In this document: positions 1 through 11,454 of the stretch, piece by piece
Layout of the letters: each line of letters begins with the position of its first letter
Numbering within the stretch: position 1 is the stretch's first letter
Source of the DNA: Raphanus sativus
Lineage: Eukaryota; Streptophyta; Magnoliopsida; Brassicales; Brassicaceae
NCBI RefSeq assembly: GCF_000801105.2
Contig: NC_079514.1
Span: forward strand, 25,956,293-26,020,292
Direction of reading: 5' to 3'
DNA: 64,000 nt
The notes under the pieces: model-generated
Told to the model about the DNA's origin: nothing
Database searches by the model: none
What the model saw: the letters and a program-made list of their open reading frames with translations, nothing else
Translations under genes and position numbers: made by a program

Positions 1-885
1 TAGTTAAGTTGGTGTACTAAGATTATAGAATCGAGCCACCTTGGTGTGAAAGAATGTGTGTCACGTCACACTGACAAATGTTGAATCATGTTATATAGGA
101 TATAGTTCAGTTATACCAAAACTCTAGAGCCTTGTAAGATGTTCATTGCATATTGTACTGTATTATTGTGTTAAAACTCTTTTGGTTTCGTTGAACGGTT
201 TCGTTGATTATTTCTTTTTCACAGTGATTAGTGTGTCCTTTACTTAAAGCAGAAACAAACTAGTTTACTTAAAGCAGAAACATACATTGTTTCTGTCTTA
301 TACTTTTGTTTTACTCAGCTCACTCTTGAAAAGAATGATATGTGACATTATACTTGTTTCAGGTTTGAGTGTTCAAGACATTTGAAGATCTTCTTGAAGC
401 CAAGGATTATGTTTACTATTGTTCAGATTTGGATTGTTTCAGTCTTTGAGTGTTTTGAGTCTAAGACTTTGAGTTTTTATTTTTATTTTATTTCAAGACT
501 TTGAGTTTTAAGTTTAATTTTTATTATTGTTACTTTTGAATGTTATAAAACATGAAAAATTGACTTTGATATTTATTTTTATTTATGTATTTTTTATTTG
601 CAGTGAAACATAATTTTTTACAAGTTAAAACATGAAAATTGAATTTTTAGATACATATTTAGACTAAAAGAGAAGATAATGATTTTTTGGTCATTTGACC
701 TAAAACTCATCCAGATACAAAATACAGAAATACAAAACGAACATAACTGCATCCAGATACAGTTTCCAGACGCATGATCCAAATTTTTCAAAATCGCAAA
801 CGAACAACATCCGATTGCTGCAACCAATTACTGAATTCGGATGCTGCGTCTGGAATTCTCATCCAATTCACGAAACGAACAGGCC
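1..885. mobile_element. Unidentified AT-rich insertion in element A pol; right terminus near 885
   Basis: The pol reading frame of element A (minus strand) stops matching its family just after the HLSRIR..D stretch, at about 885, so foreign DNA was inserted or joined there. The foreign side is AT-rich and has no credible reading frame. Near its right end, AAACGAAC occurs three times (about 737, 798 and 873) and CATCCAGATAC twice (about 709 and 750), which resembles subterminal repeats of a cut-and-paste DNA transposon. Read inward from 885 the end is GGCCTGTTCGTTTCG. No matching inverted end or target duplication is visible, so it either continues left of the window or is a deletion junction. 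A 25-bp direct repeat containing ACTTAAAGCAGAAACA lies at about 239-288. Superfamily is undecided. Confidence 0.35.
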
Positions 886-3110
886 ATCGTCTATATGAAC
901 TTTATCCTCAATTCGAATCCTGGAAAGATGATCAGCGACACCGTTGTCTACTCCTCTTTTATCTTTGATTTCGATATTGAACTCTTGGAGTAACAAGATC
1001 CATCTTATTAGTCTTGGTTTAGCATCTTTCTTCTGCATTAAATATTTGATGGCAGCATGATCAGTGTGAACTATAACATGTGCTCCAACTAAATATTGGC
1101 GGAATTTTTTGAAAGCATAAACCACTGCTATCAACTCTTTTTCTGTGGTAGAGTAATTCCGTTGCGCTTCGTCGAGTGTGCGACTCGCATAGTATATAGC
1201 GTGTAGCTTCTTATCTTTTCGTTGTCCTAGAACTGCTCCAACTGCGAAATCACTCGCATCGCACATAATCTCGAAAGGGAGATTCCAATCGGGTGGTTGT
1301 ACGACTGGAGCAGTTATAAGAGACATCTTCAGTGCTTCGAAAGCTTCCTTACATTCTGGTGTAAAATCGAATTTAACTTCTTTGCACAAAAGATTGTTCA
1401 GGGGTCTAGCAATTTTACTAAAATCTTGTATGAATCGTCTGTAAAATCCAGCATGTCCAAGGAAACTTCGTATGTCTCTAACGTTTGTGGGTGCTGGTAG
1501 ACCAGTCATTACTTCAATTTTTGCTCTATCTACTTCTATTCCTGCTGCGGAAACTTTGTGTCCAAGGATTATACCATCGTTCACCATGAAATGGCATTTT
1601 TCCCAATTTAGGACAAGATTCTTTTCTTCACATCTTTCCAATACCTTGCACAGGTTGTCTAAGCAATCCTTAAAACTTGATCCGTAAACCAAAAAATCGT
1701 CCATGAAAACTTCCATTAAATCTTCGATCATATCCGTGAATATTGACATCATGCAGCGTTGGAAAGTGGCTGGTGCGTTACATAGTCCAAATGGCATTCT
1801 GCGATATGCAAATGTTCCGTAAGGACAAGTAAAAGTTGTCTTTTCTTGATCTTCAGGATGTATCAGTATTTGGAAAAATCCCGAATATCCGTCAAGAAAA
1901 CAGTAATATTTATGGTTAGCCAGTCTTTCGAGCATTTGATCGATGAAAGGTAGAGGAAAATGGTCTTTTCTTGTAGCAGCATTCAGTTTCCTGTAATCAA
2001 TACACATTCGATGTCCAGTGACAGTGCGTGTGGGGATAAGTTCGTCTTTATCGTTTTTAACCACCGTGATCCCACCTTTCTTTGGGACAACATGCACAGG
2101 GCTGACCCATTTACTATCTGAGATGGGATATATAACTCCAGCATCCAGAAGTTTAATTATTTCCTTTTTCACTACCTCTTTTAGGTTTGGGTTGACTCTT
2201 CTTTGATGTTCTATAGACGTTTTTGCATCTTCTTCGAGGTGGATGCGGTGCATGCAAAGATCAGGAGCTATTCCGGGAATATCATCAAGAGAATACCCAA
2301 TCGCTCTCCGATATTTACGCAGCTTGTTCAAAAGAAGTGCAAGCTCTCCATTCGTGAGATTAGCGTTAATAATGACAGGGTATGATTTATTGCAAAGGAA
2401 TGCATATTTCAGGCCAGCTGGAAGTGGTTTCAGTTCCACCTTGGGCGCCTTTTCTTTAGTCCATTTGGTTGATGAAGAAAATGAACGATCAATAGTTTCC
2501 CTACGGAACTTATCCGTAATGATTTCAGAATCATCATTTTCTTCATTTGTATCTCCGATACTTGCGTCCATAAGATTCGAATAATCTTCTGTTCTGCTAT
2601 CTACGTTCAGAATTTCTTGTTCATCAGGAGTGAATGTGTCGTCTGATGAATTGGTGGCACATATATCCGTAAGATATTCTTTTTCCAGCTCAGAATCTTC
2701 TTCTGTGTAAAAGGCATGATCGTCTATCAGAGGACGTTTTAATAGTTTTTCCATGTCGAAGTTCATTGATATATCTCCGACATTTAAATCAATCTTTCCT
2801 CCTCTACAATCTATTATTGCTCCTGCTGTAGCTAAAAAGGGCCGTCCTAATATAAGGGGGTCTTTCGGCACTTGTTTATACTTGAGTACGACAAAATCTG
2901 CTGGTATGAAGCAATCATCAATTTTGACTGGCACATCTACAAGGATTCCCTCAGGTACCCTAATAGAGCGATCAGCTAGAACTAATGTGGTAGGCGTTGG
3001 GACAAATACATCGTAACCTAGTGAAACTGCTACAGAGTGTGGCATGAGGTTTACACTAGAGCCAAGATCACAAAGAGATCGAGGAAAACGTGCGTTTTGT
3101 ATCTTACAAT
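868..3110 (-). pseudogene. pol: Element A pol: protease, reverse transcriptase, RNase H (C-terminally truncated)
   Basis: The first methionine of the open frame (3045) lies inside the protease: the same frame is open upstream and contains LCDLGSSVNLMP (about 3050-3085), the DLG-type active site usual in Athila-like elements. It continues with the protease fold ending in DPLILGRPFLATAGAIID, a linker with acidic residues, then reverse transcriptase with SKWVSPVHVVPKKGG, the FLDGYSGFFQ catalytic motif and VFMDDFLVYG. RNase H follows (IMCDASDFAVGAVLGQ, TTEKELIAVVYAF, HTDHAAIKYL) and the tether VADHLSRIR. The expected integrase is missing; the last few residues and the stop at 868 come from the inserted DNA. 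The upstream gag frame is joined by a single-base frameshift near 3135, so no complete polyprotein can be made. Confidence 0.92.
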
Positions 3111-5102
3111 CTAGGACAAAACTACCAGGGTCAGACCTTTAATTGAAGTCCCTCCTTGTATTATCGCACTTACTTCCTCTGATACCAGCATGACGCTTTG
3201 TTCTCCACTTGAGGATATCATATCTTTCATGTACTTTTTCACCGAAGGGGCTATCTTAAGAGCGTCACTGAGGGACGTCTCGAAATTGATTTTATCGAAA
3301 GCCTTTTTGCAGATTGCATGTTCCAATGCTTTCTTAGTTTGTGGTTTGTTTGGAGGAAATGGGGGAGGAGCTCTATAGATTCTTTCAGTCCCGGTAGATT
3401 GTGTATTGCTATTGCTGGTGCCACCAGACGTTCGATCGTTTTCCTTTCCAGAGGATCGATCGACATGTGGTTCGTCCATATGGTCGATTTCGACTTCGGC
3501 ACCGGGATTCTCTTTGTCTAAATCTATAGTCTTCCCCTGACTCTTTTCATTTGAAGAACTTTTTCTTTGCTCTGATGTTCCTGAGTCGGAGTCTTTATCA
3601 AGAAGTTCTATGGGGTTGGAATTGCTTTTTCCCGCGTTATCGATGAATTCTTTATTTCTGGCATCTTCTCTGGGATTCATTTCAAGGCGTTTTCCGCTTC
3701 GTAACATCACGGCATATGCCTGGCGTTTTGCTCCAGGATTAGCATCGGTCCTTCCAGGAAGACGACCTGTCTCTCTTTTTAGAGTTGTTGCAAGGTTAGC
3801 AATTTTGTCTTCCATTCCCCGTAGATGTTCAATTAGAAAATCCATCTTCTTATTTAGCTCTCCGTAAACACTATTTACTTTCCCGTTGAATTCGAATTTC
3901 ATTTTACGGTTTCCTGTAAGAGCCTGCTTTAGATTGTACTTTTCTCTTCCAGTACGAGACTGCATACAGATTTCATAGTCTCGTGTAAAGCTGTCGACGT
4001 TAAACACAGAATGAGGATCAGTATCATCTAATCCTTCTATAAAGTCGAGCTCATCATTTGATATAGGAGGAGTTTTATGGAAGTACTGGCGCATATTAGG
4101 TGGATTTTGATCTGTCAGAAGAGAATGAAGCGAATTTATGGAATTTTTTATTTCAACTAACTCAGTATTTTCTATTGAGACTATAGTTTTTTCTTTCTCC
4201 TTTTCTTCATCCATTTCTTCATAGGATCTTCCTCTTGCCATGTTTTCGATTAGACACCTTGCTTCCATAGGATTTCTAGTAACGAAATTCCCTTCGCTTG
4301 CTGTATCAAGCGTTGTCTTATAGCTTAGAATAACACCTTTATAAAAAATCTTAAGAAATTGTGGTTCTGGATAACCATGGTGGAGGCATTCGAGTTCGTA
4401 ACTCTTGAATCTTCCCCATGCATTTTTGAATGATTCCTGAGGATCTTGACGGAAAGTAGAGATTCGCCTCCTTACTTCCCAATAACGAGTATCGTCGAAG
4501 AATTGCTTAAGGAAAGCATTTCTAATCTCTTTCCAGCTAGTCAGGGATCCTCTTGGTAGAAAGTTCAACCATCTTAAGGCTCCCCCTTCTAATGAAAATG
4601 GAAAAAGTCTGCAACGGATATACTCGTCTGGAATTAATTCCTCTAGACCCTCGATGTGGTCTTGTGGATGTTCTAGAGAAGATCCTTTAAAAGGGTTTCG
4701 ACGCATCATATTATAATAGTCAGCATTAAACTTGGTTTTCGAGATGACGTCGTCAGGTATTCTGATAGCGGACCTATTGGAATAGGTCCTATTGGGGTTT
4801 AAGTAGTCTTGCAAGGGCAATTTAATCTCTTTACCTACGTTCAAGGTAGAGTTTGACTTAACAGGGATTTCAGTCCCCTGTTTTTCATTAGTTTGGCTAG
4901 AAGTGTTGCTTGATTGACCTACTGGTTCAGTTTGGACTACTTTCTCATTATCAGCATCGGTAAGAGGGTACTTACCTGCTTCCGGCTGGGTGGTATCGAT
5001 CGATAACGTTCCGGATGAAACGATCGATTCTTCAGTATCTGCGTCGCTCGATTGACAATGTTCCGTGTCGATCGATGCTTGGCCGATATCTCTATTATCC
5101 AT
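3111..5102 (-). pseudogene. gag: Element A gag polyprotein
   Basis: Capsid-type gag of an Athila-like element. The start is set at the methionine of MDNRDIGQAS (5102), because the paralogue in element C starts at the equivalent place (MENIDVGQAT); an extra 16 residues upstream are hydrophobic leader translation. The N-terminal 120 residues are acidic and Ser/Thr-rich with SID tracts from TCGATCGA sites. The retrotransposon gag domain follows, from about HPQDHIEGLEELIP to DTASEGNFVTRNP. The C-terminal part is charged and carries the conserved LRSGKR motif that precedes protease. In intact relatives gag and pol are one frame; here a one-base loss in a G run near 3135 ends gag at 3111. Confidence 0.88.
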
Positions 5103-5196
5103 CCTTTTTGTTGTAAAACAAAAGAATAGAAAAATTAGCAAAAGTAACAAAGTCTATGCTAAATCCTAAATTAAATCTAAAAGTAATAAGAAAGAG

Positions 5197-5214
5197 TCCC
5201 CGGCAACGGCGCCA
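5197..5214 (-). other. Primer binding site of element A (tRNA-Asp type)
   Basis: The plus strand reads TCCCCGGCAACGGCGCCA, the form expected of the 3' end of plant tRNA-Asp, so the minus-strand RNA carries its complement starting TGGCGCCGTTGCCGG. It begins four bases inside the 5' LTR end (5219). The same 18 bases occur at the equivalent place in C and F, and a near match in B'. This is a primer site and not a tRNA gene. The tRNA identity is from family knowledge. Confidence 0.85.
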
Positions 5215-5218
5215 AATT

Positions 5219-6540
5219 TGATATCACTCAAATTACCCTAAAAAGTGAATTACTCTCTCAAATAAGAGGTTCAGATGCAGTACTTAGGGATCGAATCCAC
5301 AAGGACTCTAGGATTACTTCAAGGCTTAATTAAATAGAATTAAAGATAGACTTAAGGTTTTATAAGTTTTAAAACAGTAAATATTAATGTGAACAAGGGA
5401 ATTGTTCAGTAACTAAAGTGAAGGTTGTTTCTAGATGAGAAGGATAGCTAGATTCAGGTATTTCTCAGGTATGAATTTATGCAGTTTGAAAGTGACAATA
5501 GGGCTTTAGTCCTTGAACTCAATCAATTGGTACGACCAATAGGGTCTCCTTTACTAGATCCCGGATCTCAACTGTCGTTTGTTGATCACGGAAAAGAGTC
5601 GATCGATACGACTTTCGTCTTAATCGGTCGATACACCTATCATACAATCGATCGCCACAACGATGGTTGTATCGATCGATGGTAATTCTAGCAAGCATTA
5701 TCGATTTGGTTGAACGCGTTCTCTAGTGATCTAGACCACCTTTCGCATGAGTCTAGTCAGTTAGATCACTATAGTTTATTTCAGGGCATTGAGAGTATAA
5801 AGTTGGTTATCTCTTCAATCCTAAGATCTAGATTTAGGGGTGATCAATCCTAAATCTAGTATTAAGAACAACTAAGTGAAAGAACTAATTTAACAACCCT
5901 AATAAATATCACAATCTCATCACATGACTCACCCTTATGAGAAACCTAAATCTAACAATTAGGTTTACTCAGACATATTCATGAGAGACAAGATCATGAT
6001 GGTTTGAATAAAACTTAATATGAAATAAGGAACACAAAGAGTAACGAGTAAGATAAAAAGGGAGTTCAAGATCTTCTCTGTTTTGCAGTCTCAGATCTAT
6101 CTCTCCTACTCTAACTATTCTCCTAAGGTAGCCAAATTGCTTCTCTTCTCCAATAGGTCACTAGGCATGTCTGCCTCTAAAATGATACAAAACCCTAGTA
6201 TATAAAGCCTAACAGGCGGCCAGGGATTAAATGTGTAAATAGCACACTTTGTGATACTCGAAAATCTTCTAAATCGTAGTCATCGAATGGTTAAATATCG
6301 ATCGACACTCTTCCATCACTGTCGATCGATTGTAAGTGACTCTAATCGCCCGACCTCGCATGATTCCTATCGGTCGATTCTTCATTCGTGAGAATACTCC
6401 AAAAATACCTTAAAAGTATTGCTTTCTTCAATTAAGTACCTGTGCCTGAAAATGCTCTAAAGTACTTTGAAAACGAAGTAAATATGATTGAAAACTCTTA
6501 TATACCATGGCTAAAAACGGGTGAAATTCATGGTATATCA
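5219..6540 (-). repeat. 5' LTR of element A (1,322 bp)
   Basis: Bounded on the minus strand by TGATATACCATG (6540) and ...GAGTGATATCA (5219), directly followed by the primer binding site. It is closely similar along its length to the LTR of element C (33,121-34,449). It carries several TCGATCGA palindromes (about 5600-5680 and 6298-6330) and a terminal inverted repeat TATACCATG/CATGGTATA at its 5' end. The reverse complement has a TTTATATA stretch near 6200 that could be a promoter element. It abuts element B gag at 6541. Confidence 0.9.
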
Positions 6541-7493
6541 GTCATCTGCGTAATGCAACATGTCAGAAGCTAGATGCACAGGGAAACATAATTCCTGAGC
6601 CTGAAGCCGAGGCTGAAGGAGAAGCTCAAACAAGATCGTTGGCAGACTATAATCGTCCAGACGAGTACTACACCAACATATCAGCTATTCGACTTCTACA
6701 AATCCAGAAGCCGAACTTCGAGCTCAAGCCTCAGTACTACTCTCTCGTGTCTTAGATACCTTATTCTGGGCTATCACACGAGCATCCTATGGACCATCTG
6801 GAGAGGTTCGAGGATCTTATCGCTGCTATTCGTATGGATGGAGTCCCTGAGGACTACCTACTTTGCAAGCGCTTCAAATACTCACTGATTGGAGAAGTTT
6901 CACACTGGCTCAAGCAGCTACCTACATGATCACTGACATCCTGGGCCGACATCAAAAACGCCTTCCTGCGTAATTTCTTTGATGAGGCACGCGCTGAAGA
7001 CTTAAGGAGCAAAATCGCCACTTTCGCGCAAAAGCCTAGTGAGACTTTTAAAGACGCGTGGATCAGATTTAAATTCTTCCAGCGAGACTGTCCACACCAT
7101 GGATTCAATGAAGTGCAGTTGCTAAGCACTTTCTACAGAGGTATCGCCTTGAGGTATCAGATGGCTCTTGATACTGCTAGCGAGGGGAACTTCAACACTA
7201 GGAATCTAATAGAGGTTGTGAGACTTATTGAGAACCTAGCCAACAGCAGCAGCACCAAGAACACTGACTCTGACAAGAAGAAATCGGTTGCAGCCATCGG
7301 GGAAGACCAGATGAATGAAGTCAGAGCCAAGATAGATGCTTTACATGCATTTCTGGGGCAGCCAGTCTGCTCAGCTGAAGAAGGAGAGGCTAGAGAAGAT
7401 GATACAGAGGAAGATGTGAACTACATTGGAGGTACTGGATTTCAGAGACATGGAAACCAGAGTGGAAACAGAAACTTTTTTGGCAGTGGTTAG
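6541..7493 (+). pseudogene. gag: Element B gag (5'-truncated, with in-frame stop)
   Basis: The region starts inside the gag N-terminal module (GHLRNA.GQKLDA), then runs into the retrotransposon gag domain from about 6789 (MDHLERFEDLIAAIRMDGVP) through SLTSWADIKNAFLRNFF, FAQKPSETFKDAWIRFK, CPHHGFNEVQLLSTFYRG and LDTASEGNFNTRN. There is an in-frame TGA at 6927-6929 where the B' copy has GGA, and the frame ends at TAG 7491-7493. Several further shifts occur before 6789. Fold and role (virus-like particle capsid) follow from the family. Compared with B', this copy has fewer single-base indels. Confidence 0.85.
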
Positions 7494-8177
7494 AAGAGTA
7501 ATTACAACCGGAGTTCACAGTATTAGAAACCCTTCACCAACACAAGGAACTACGGCAACTCAGCTTACCAAAACCCACCACCACCCACCCAGGAGAGTAA
7601 GTTTGATGCCATGATTGATAGAGTTCTAGAAGGTCAGCAGAAGCTTACAGTAGATTTCAATGGGAAGATTGATTCTGTCTTTAACAATCTGACCACAAGG
7701 ATAGACACCATTTGCACTCAAGTTAAGAAACTTGAGACACAGATTGTCCAGACTGAAGACTCTATCAGGAGAATTGAAACTTCTAAGGAAGTAGGGGAAG
7801 GAAATAGGAAACACCACGTGAATGCCATTATAGATGATGATTTCTGGCAAGTGGTGAAACAGGAGAAGATACAAGAAGGAGACTTTGAAGTGGAAAGTTC
7901 ACTCAGTTTCGGTGGATCACAATGGTGTTGATCGACACCAACTAGTCCACATCGATCGACACCAACAGTGTCATTTCCGGATACGACTGCAGATTGCAAC
8001 GCGGTTAGGATATTGACACATGCTGAATTCACGGCTTCTCATCCATACCCACCCACCCACACCTACGAAGATATCGACTGACGAGACGAGCCACTCATCG
8101 ATCACCACAAAGATGAGAAACGTATCGATCGACCCTTTTCTCCACCTATCGATCGACACGCACCTCTCACATACCGA
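7494..8177 (+). pseudogene. Element B gag-protease linker
   Basis: Degraded coding stretch between capsid and protease. It includes an open segment at 7611-7931 with a helical, probably coiled-coil sequence (DRVLEGQQKLTVDFNGK, TRIDTICTQVKKLETQIVQ) equivalent to the region that precedes the protease in Athila-like gag proteins. After that come short tracts with IDR/STPT residues around TCGATCGA sites (about 7950 and 8120-8160). Stops and shifts make it non-functional as read. Confidence 0.65.
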
Positions 8178-8884
8178 GTGCAACTACCATCGATAGACAG
8201 CAACCGAATCAATGCACTCAGACCCACACCGAAACCACAAGCTAACCCTACAAAGACTACTGGTAACCCTTCAGACACTACACCTACATCAGAGGGAACT
8301 GAAGGAAGAAGGTTAAGGAGTAGGAAGGAGAAGATTCCTAAGAACCTTAAGAGGGAAGCTAATGAAAAGGAGATTGATGGTTTCACTAAGAGAGTTATCA
8401 GAATCCCACCAGAGAAACCTTTTGAGGAGGTTTACTTCACAAGCAGATTGTGGATGTTCTTCAGAGAAACAAAGGAGACTGAAAATGACATTAGAAGAAG
8501 GTTTGACAATGTCAGAGAAGATATGAGGAAAAGGATTACTTTGAAGAAGAAGAGTGATCCTGGGAAGTTTGCAATACCCTGTGTAGTACAAGGGATTGAA
8601 TTTCCTCATGCACTATGTGACACCGGTTCATCAGTCAGCATTTTACCAAGGGTCATGGCAGACCATCTGGGCCTGCAAGTAGAGCCTTCACCAGAGATCT
8701 TTACATTTGTGGATTACACACAGAAAAACTCTGGAGGCTTGATCAAAGACCTGGAAGTACATATTGGTAATGCTATCGTCCCTGTGGATTTTCATGTCCT
8801 AGACATCAAGCTAAATTGGAACTCTTCCCTCTTACTTGGAAGAGCATTTATGGCTACAGTAGGAGCCATATGTGACATGATCAC
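8178..8884 (+). pseudogene. Element B aspartic protease domain, cut by B' insertion
   Basis: Open frame with a basic linker (RRLRSRKEKIPKNLKR), then KFAIPCVVQGIEFPHALCDTGSSVSILPRVMADHLG. CDTGSS is a canonical retropepsin active site, unlike the DLG form in A and J. The flap and C-terminal parts follow (VDFHVLDIKLNWNSSLLLGRAFMATVGAICDM). The apparent C-terminus after 8884 is LTR sequence of B' and not native. The native frame continues at 24,467. Role by family: maturation of Gag. The usual reverse transcriptase does not follow on the far side of the insertion. Confidence 0.85.
8880..8884 (+). repeat. Target site duplication of B' (left copy, ATCAC)
   Basis: ATCAC lies directly left of the B' 5' LTR and is repeated at 24,462-24,466 directly right of its 3' LTR. 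The five-base size is normal for Ty3 integrase. Confidence 0.93.
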
Positions 8885-10243
8885 TGATATACAATGGATT
8901 TTACCCGTTTTTAACCATGGTATACTAGTATTTTACTATATATTTAATCCGTTTTCTAGCATGTTAGGTATGTTTTCAGGTTCAGGAGCATTTTGTGAGA
9001 AAGTGATGTTTTTGGAGTATTTTGGAGTACAAGAGATGATACACCCGAGTTGACCATTCAAGACTAAGTCGGAAGTCAACATTGCGATTATAATCGATCG
9101 ATACTCATCCTGAGTTGTCGATCGATGTAGCCGAGAAGATCCGAGTACTAGAAGATTATAATCGATCGATACACATGCAGTGTTGTCGATCGATATCGAG
9201 AACGAAATGGTTTAGCCGACTACTCCACCAAGACTTCACCAAATTACGAGATTGCCCCTGACGAGTTTTTAACCAAATGGAATTGCTTAAATACTCCTGC
9301 TAAGTATTTTTGACGGAAAGTTTTGAAACCCTTGGAAGCTTTAAGCTTTTTACAACCAAAGCAGAGAGTGTGAGAGAGAGACTAGAGTTTTATTTGTTTG
9401 AGAGAGATTGGAGAGATTTCTCATCTCCTTTTGTATTTCTACTTTATTCTATCTATGCAATTCTTTCATCTATCTATTGTTATGAATTGTCTAGCTATGT
9501 CTGAGTAGTCTATTTGTTAGATCTAGGGTTTAAATAGGTTTGTCGATTAGCCCCAAACTATAACTGCTAAGCTGTGATACTCATCAAATGGATTGTACCC
9601 TATGCTTGTTTTAGATTAGCTAACTAGAACATATATCACTAGGATCTTAGATTATCTTGAATTATCCATTTGAGCGATGTCTGTTTCCCGTTGAGAAGAA
9701 CGACAGTTCCTCCTTGAGACCTTGTGGTCATATTCGGTTCGCGCCTAGGCAGATCTAGAAGCCGTCGATCGATAACCCGACTGGTAAATCGATCGGCGCC
9801 GCGAAAGGTGTATCGCTCGATATCTCAAAAGGATATCGACCGACTCTTTTTCTGTGTCATCATGCGAAAGGTGTGGCCAGAAATCTATATATTTTAACCA
9901 GTGATTCATTCACATATGTTAAGCGACTGAGATCTATAGTATCATGCAAGCAACTTGTTAAAGCATTTATAGAGATTATAATCTCCATTCCTGAATAGAA
10001 ACCCTATGTCTAGCACTCTTTATCCCATTTAAACAACCCTTCATATTGTTAGTTAGAACAACTGCCTTGCTCATTTTAGGAATTATTATTTTCATTTCTA
10101 TCATATAAACCAACCTTGCCTAGGATTGATTAGTAGATTTTATTTAATTGGTTCTCTAGCTCCTCGTGATTCGATCCCTAAGTACTACAGCTGTACCTCT
10201 TATTTGAGAGAGTAAGCTCTACTGGGTAATTTGAGCACTATCA
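8885..10243 (+). repeat. 5' LTR of B' (1,359 bp)
   Basis: Starts TGATATACAATGG and ends GAGCACTATCA, followed by the primer site. It has the same ends and layout as 23,127-24,461; the 24-bp length difference equals one repeat unit at about 9102-9125. Contains paired TCGATCGAT sites (about 9094-9125, 9163-9192 and 9765-9800). TTAAATA near 9287 could be a TATA element. The last part (10,140-10,243) resembles the 3' end of A and C LTRs. Confidence 0.93.
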
Positions 10244-10247
10244 AATT

Positions 10248-10265
10248 TGGCGCCGTTGCCGGAGA
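10248..10265 (+). other. Primer binding site of B'
   Basis: TGGCGCCGTTGCCGGAGA lies four bases after the LTR end. It agrees with the tRNA-Asp type site of A, C and F at the first 15 bases and then differs (A against G). Confidence 0.85.
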
Positions 10266-10346
10266 GCTTTGATCGCCATTAGATTTAATCTTAGGTTTTT
10301 CTTTTACCCCCTTTCTTATTTAAATTTTTCTTGTCTTTTCAGGTAC

Positions 10347-10886
10347 ATGCCCAGCAGTACCAGAAGCAACAGGGGAAATCAACTATTATTCTCAGAGGAT
10401 CCTGCACACTTGGAACGCTCAATCCGAAAAGACCTACGCTCCGCATACATCGACAGAACCGCATTACCGTCGACTGACACTCACATTCAACAGTCGACCG
10501 ACACTCAGACAGCACCGTCGACTGATACCGTTTGCCGATCCGCATCGTTCGATACTTCTAACCGTATATCGATCGACACTACTCCGCGAGGCATGGTCGC
10601 GATTGTCATTCTTACGCAGGGCGAGAATGGAAACCTGTATGACCAAGCTGGTCATCTGCGTAATGCAACAGGTCAGAAACTAGATGCACATGGAAACATA
10701 ATCCTTGAACCTGAAGCTGAGGCTACATGAGAAGCTCAAACACGATCGTTGGCAGACTATAACCGTCCAGACGAGTACTACACCAACAGATCAGCTATTT
10801 GACTTCCAGAGATTCAGAAGCCGAACTTCGAGCTCAAGCCTCAGTACTACTCTCTCGTGTCTCAGATACCTTATTCTGGGCAATCA
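10347..10886 (+). pseudogene. gag: B' gag N-terminal part, broken by a stop and by element E
   Basis: The start MPSSTRSNRG (10,347) is chosen because element F begins gag with the closely similar MPSITRSKEN after the same leader. The N-terminus carries STDT/SIDT tracts from degenerate TCGATCGAC and GTCGACTGAC sites, then the module GNLYDQAGHLRNATGQKLDAHGNI. An in-frame TGA at 10,728-10,730 ends the frame where element B reads on. The sequence stays recognisable (frameshifted) to 10,886, where element E begins; it resumes at about 16,220. Confidence 0.8.
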
Positions 10887-11454
10887 TGTTGGGGTCAAAA
10901 ACGGTTATCTCGAAATCAACGGCTAAAAATATTTATCATGCGCGGACTTTCCATAAAACAAGCGTCGAAAGCAAAACAAGTCGTACAGCTTAAAAAAACC
11001 TATGTTAAAGTCGATCTTTCTTGTTTTACACGATAAACTTTACGAGAAAACCAACTCAGATTTAATCGTAAAACTTCGATGATACAATCAAGAAGAACAG
11101 AGAGACATTAGGTCCGTAGCTGAGATGACACGACCATACGAAAGTATACGGAAGAAACGGGAAGTGATCTAAGTTTGGATAGGCCGAACGACAAGGAATC
11201 CGCCTTTAAACTTCAAAGAGCCCGTTCTCTCAAACCGTGAGGACCCAGAGAACAATCAAGATATCAATCGAAGCCCTCGTCGAGACGCACGTGCTGGTCC
11301 TGGCCGCCGCCGGCTAGCCCCCGTGCTGGTCCTGGCCGCCGGGCGGCTAGCCCCCGTGCTGGTCCTGGCCGCCAGGAAACTTCAAAGATCCCGTTCTCTT
11401 AAACCGTGAGGACCCAGAAAACGATCAACATATCAAATCGAAGCCCTCGTCGAG

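Larger units (their letters stand above)
886..6540 (-). mobile_element. Element A: Athila-like Ty3/gypsy retrotransposon, 5' LTR + gag + partial pol
   Basis: Read on the minus strand: 5' LTR (6540-5219), tRNA-Asp type primer binding site, leader, gag, protease, reverse transcriptase and RNase H. Integrase and the 3' LTR are absent because pol is cut at about 885. The order and the DLG protease, FMDD reverse transcriptase and RNase H motifs place it in the Athila/Tat branch. Its LTR ends directly against the gag sequence of element B at 6541, so A inserted into B. The duplicated target would be GTCAT (6541-6545), but the partner copy is outside the window. The same family is present as element C. 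Confidence 0.88.
6541..8884 (+). mobile_element. Element B, left part: non-autonomous gag-protease retrotransposon (host of A and B')
   Basis: Left portion of a plus-strand element whose right portion resumes at 24,462 and ends with its 3' LTR at 29,944. Its 5' LTR, primer site and gag N-terminus are not here because element A inserted at 6540/6541. It is interrupted after a protease reading frame (GRAFMATVGAICDM) by B'. The continuation after 24,466 matches the uninterrupted sequence found in B' at 19,020-19,060, which acts as an internal empty-site control. Confidence 0.88.

Noticed and set aside
5197..5214. tRNA-Asp 3' end sequence (also at 33,099, 34,603, 10,248 and 56,637)
   Set aside because: Only the last 13-18 bases of a tRNA are present, next to an LTR; these are primer binding sites, not tRNA genes.
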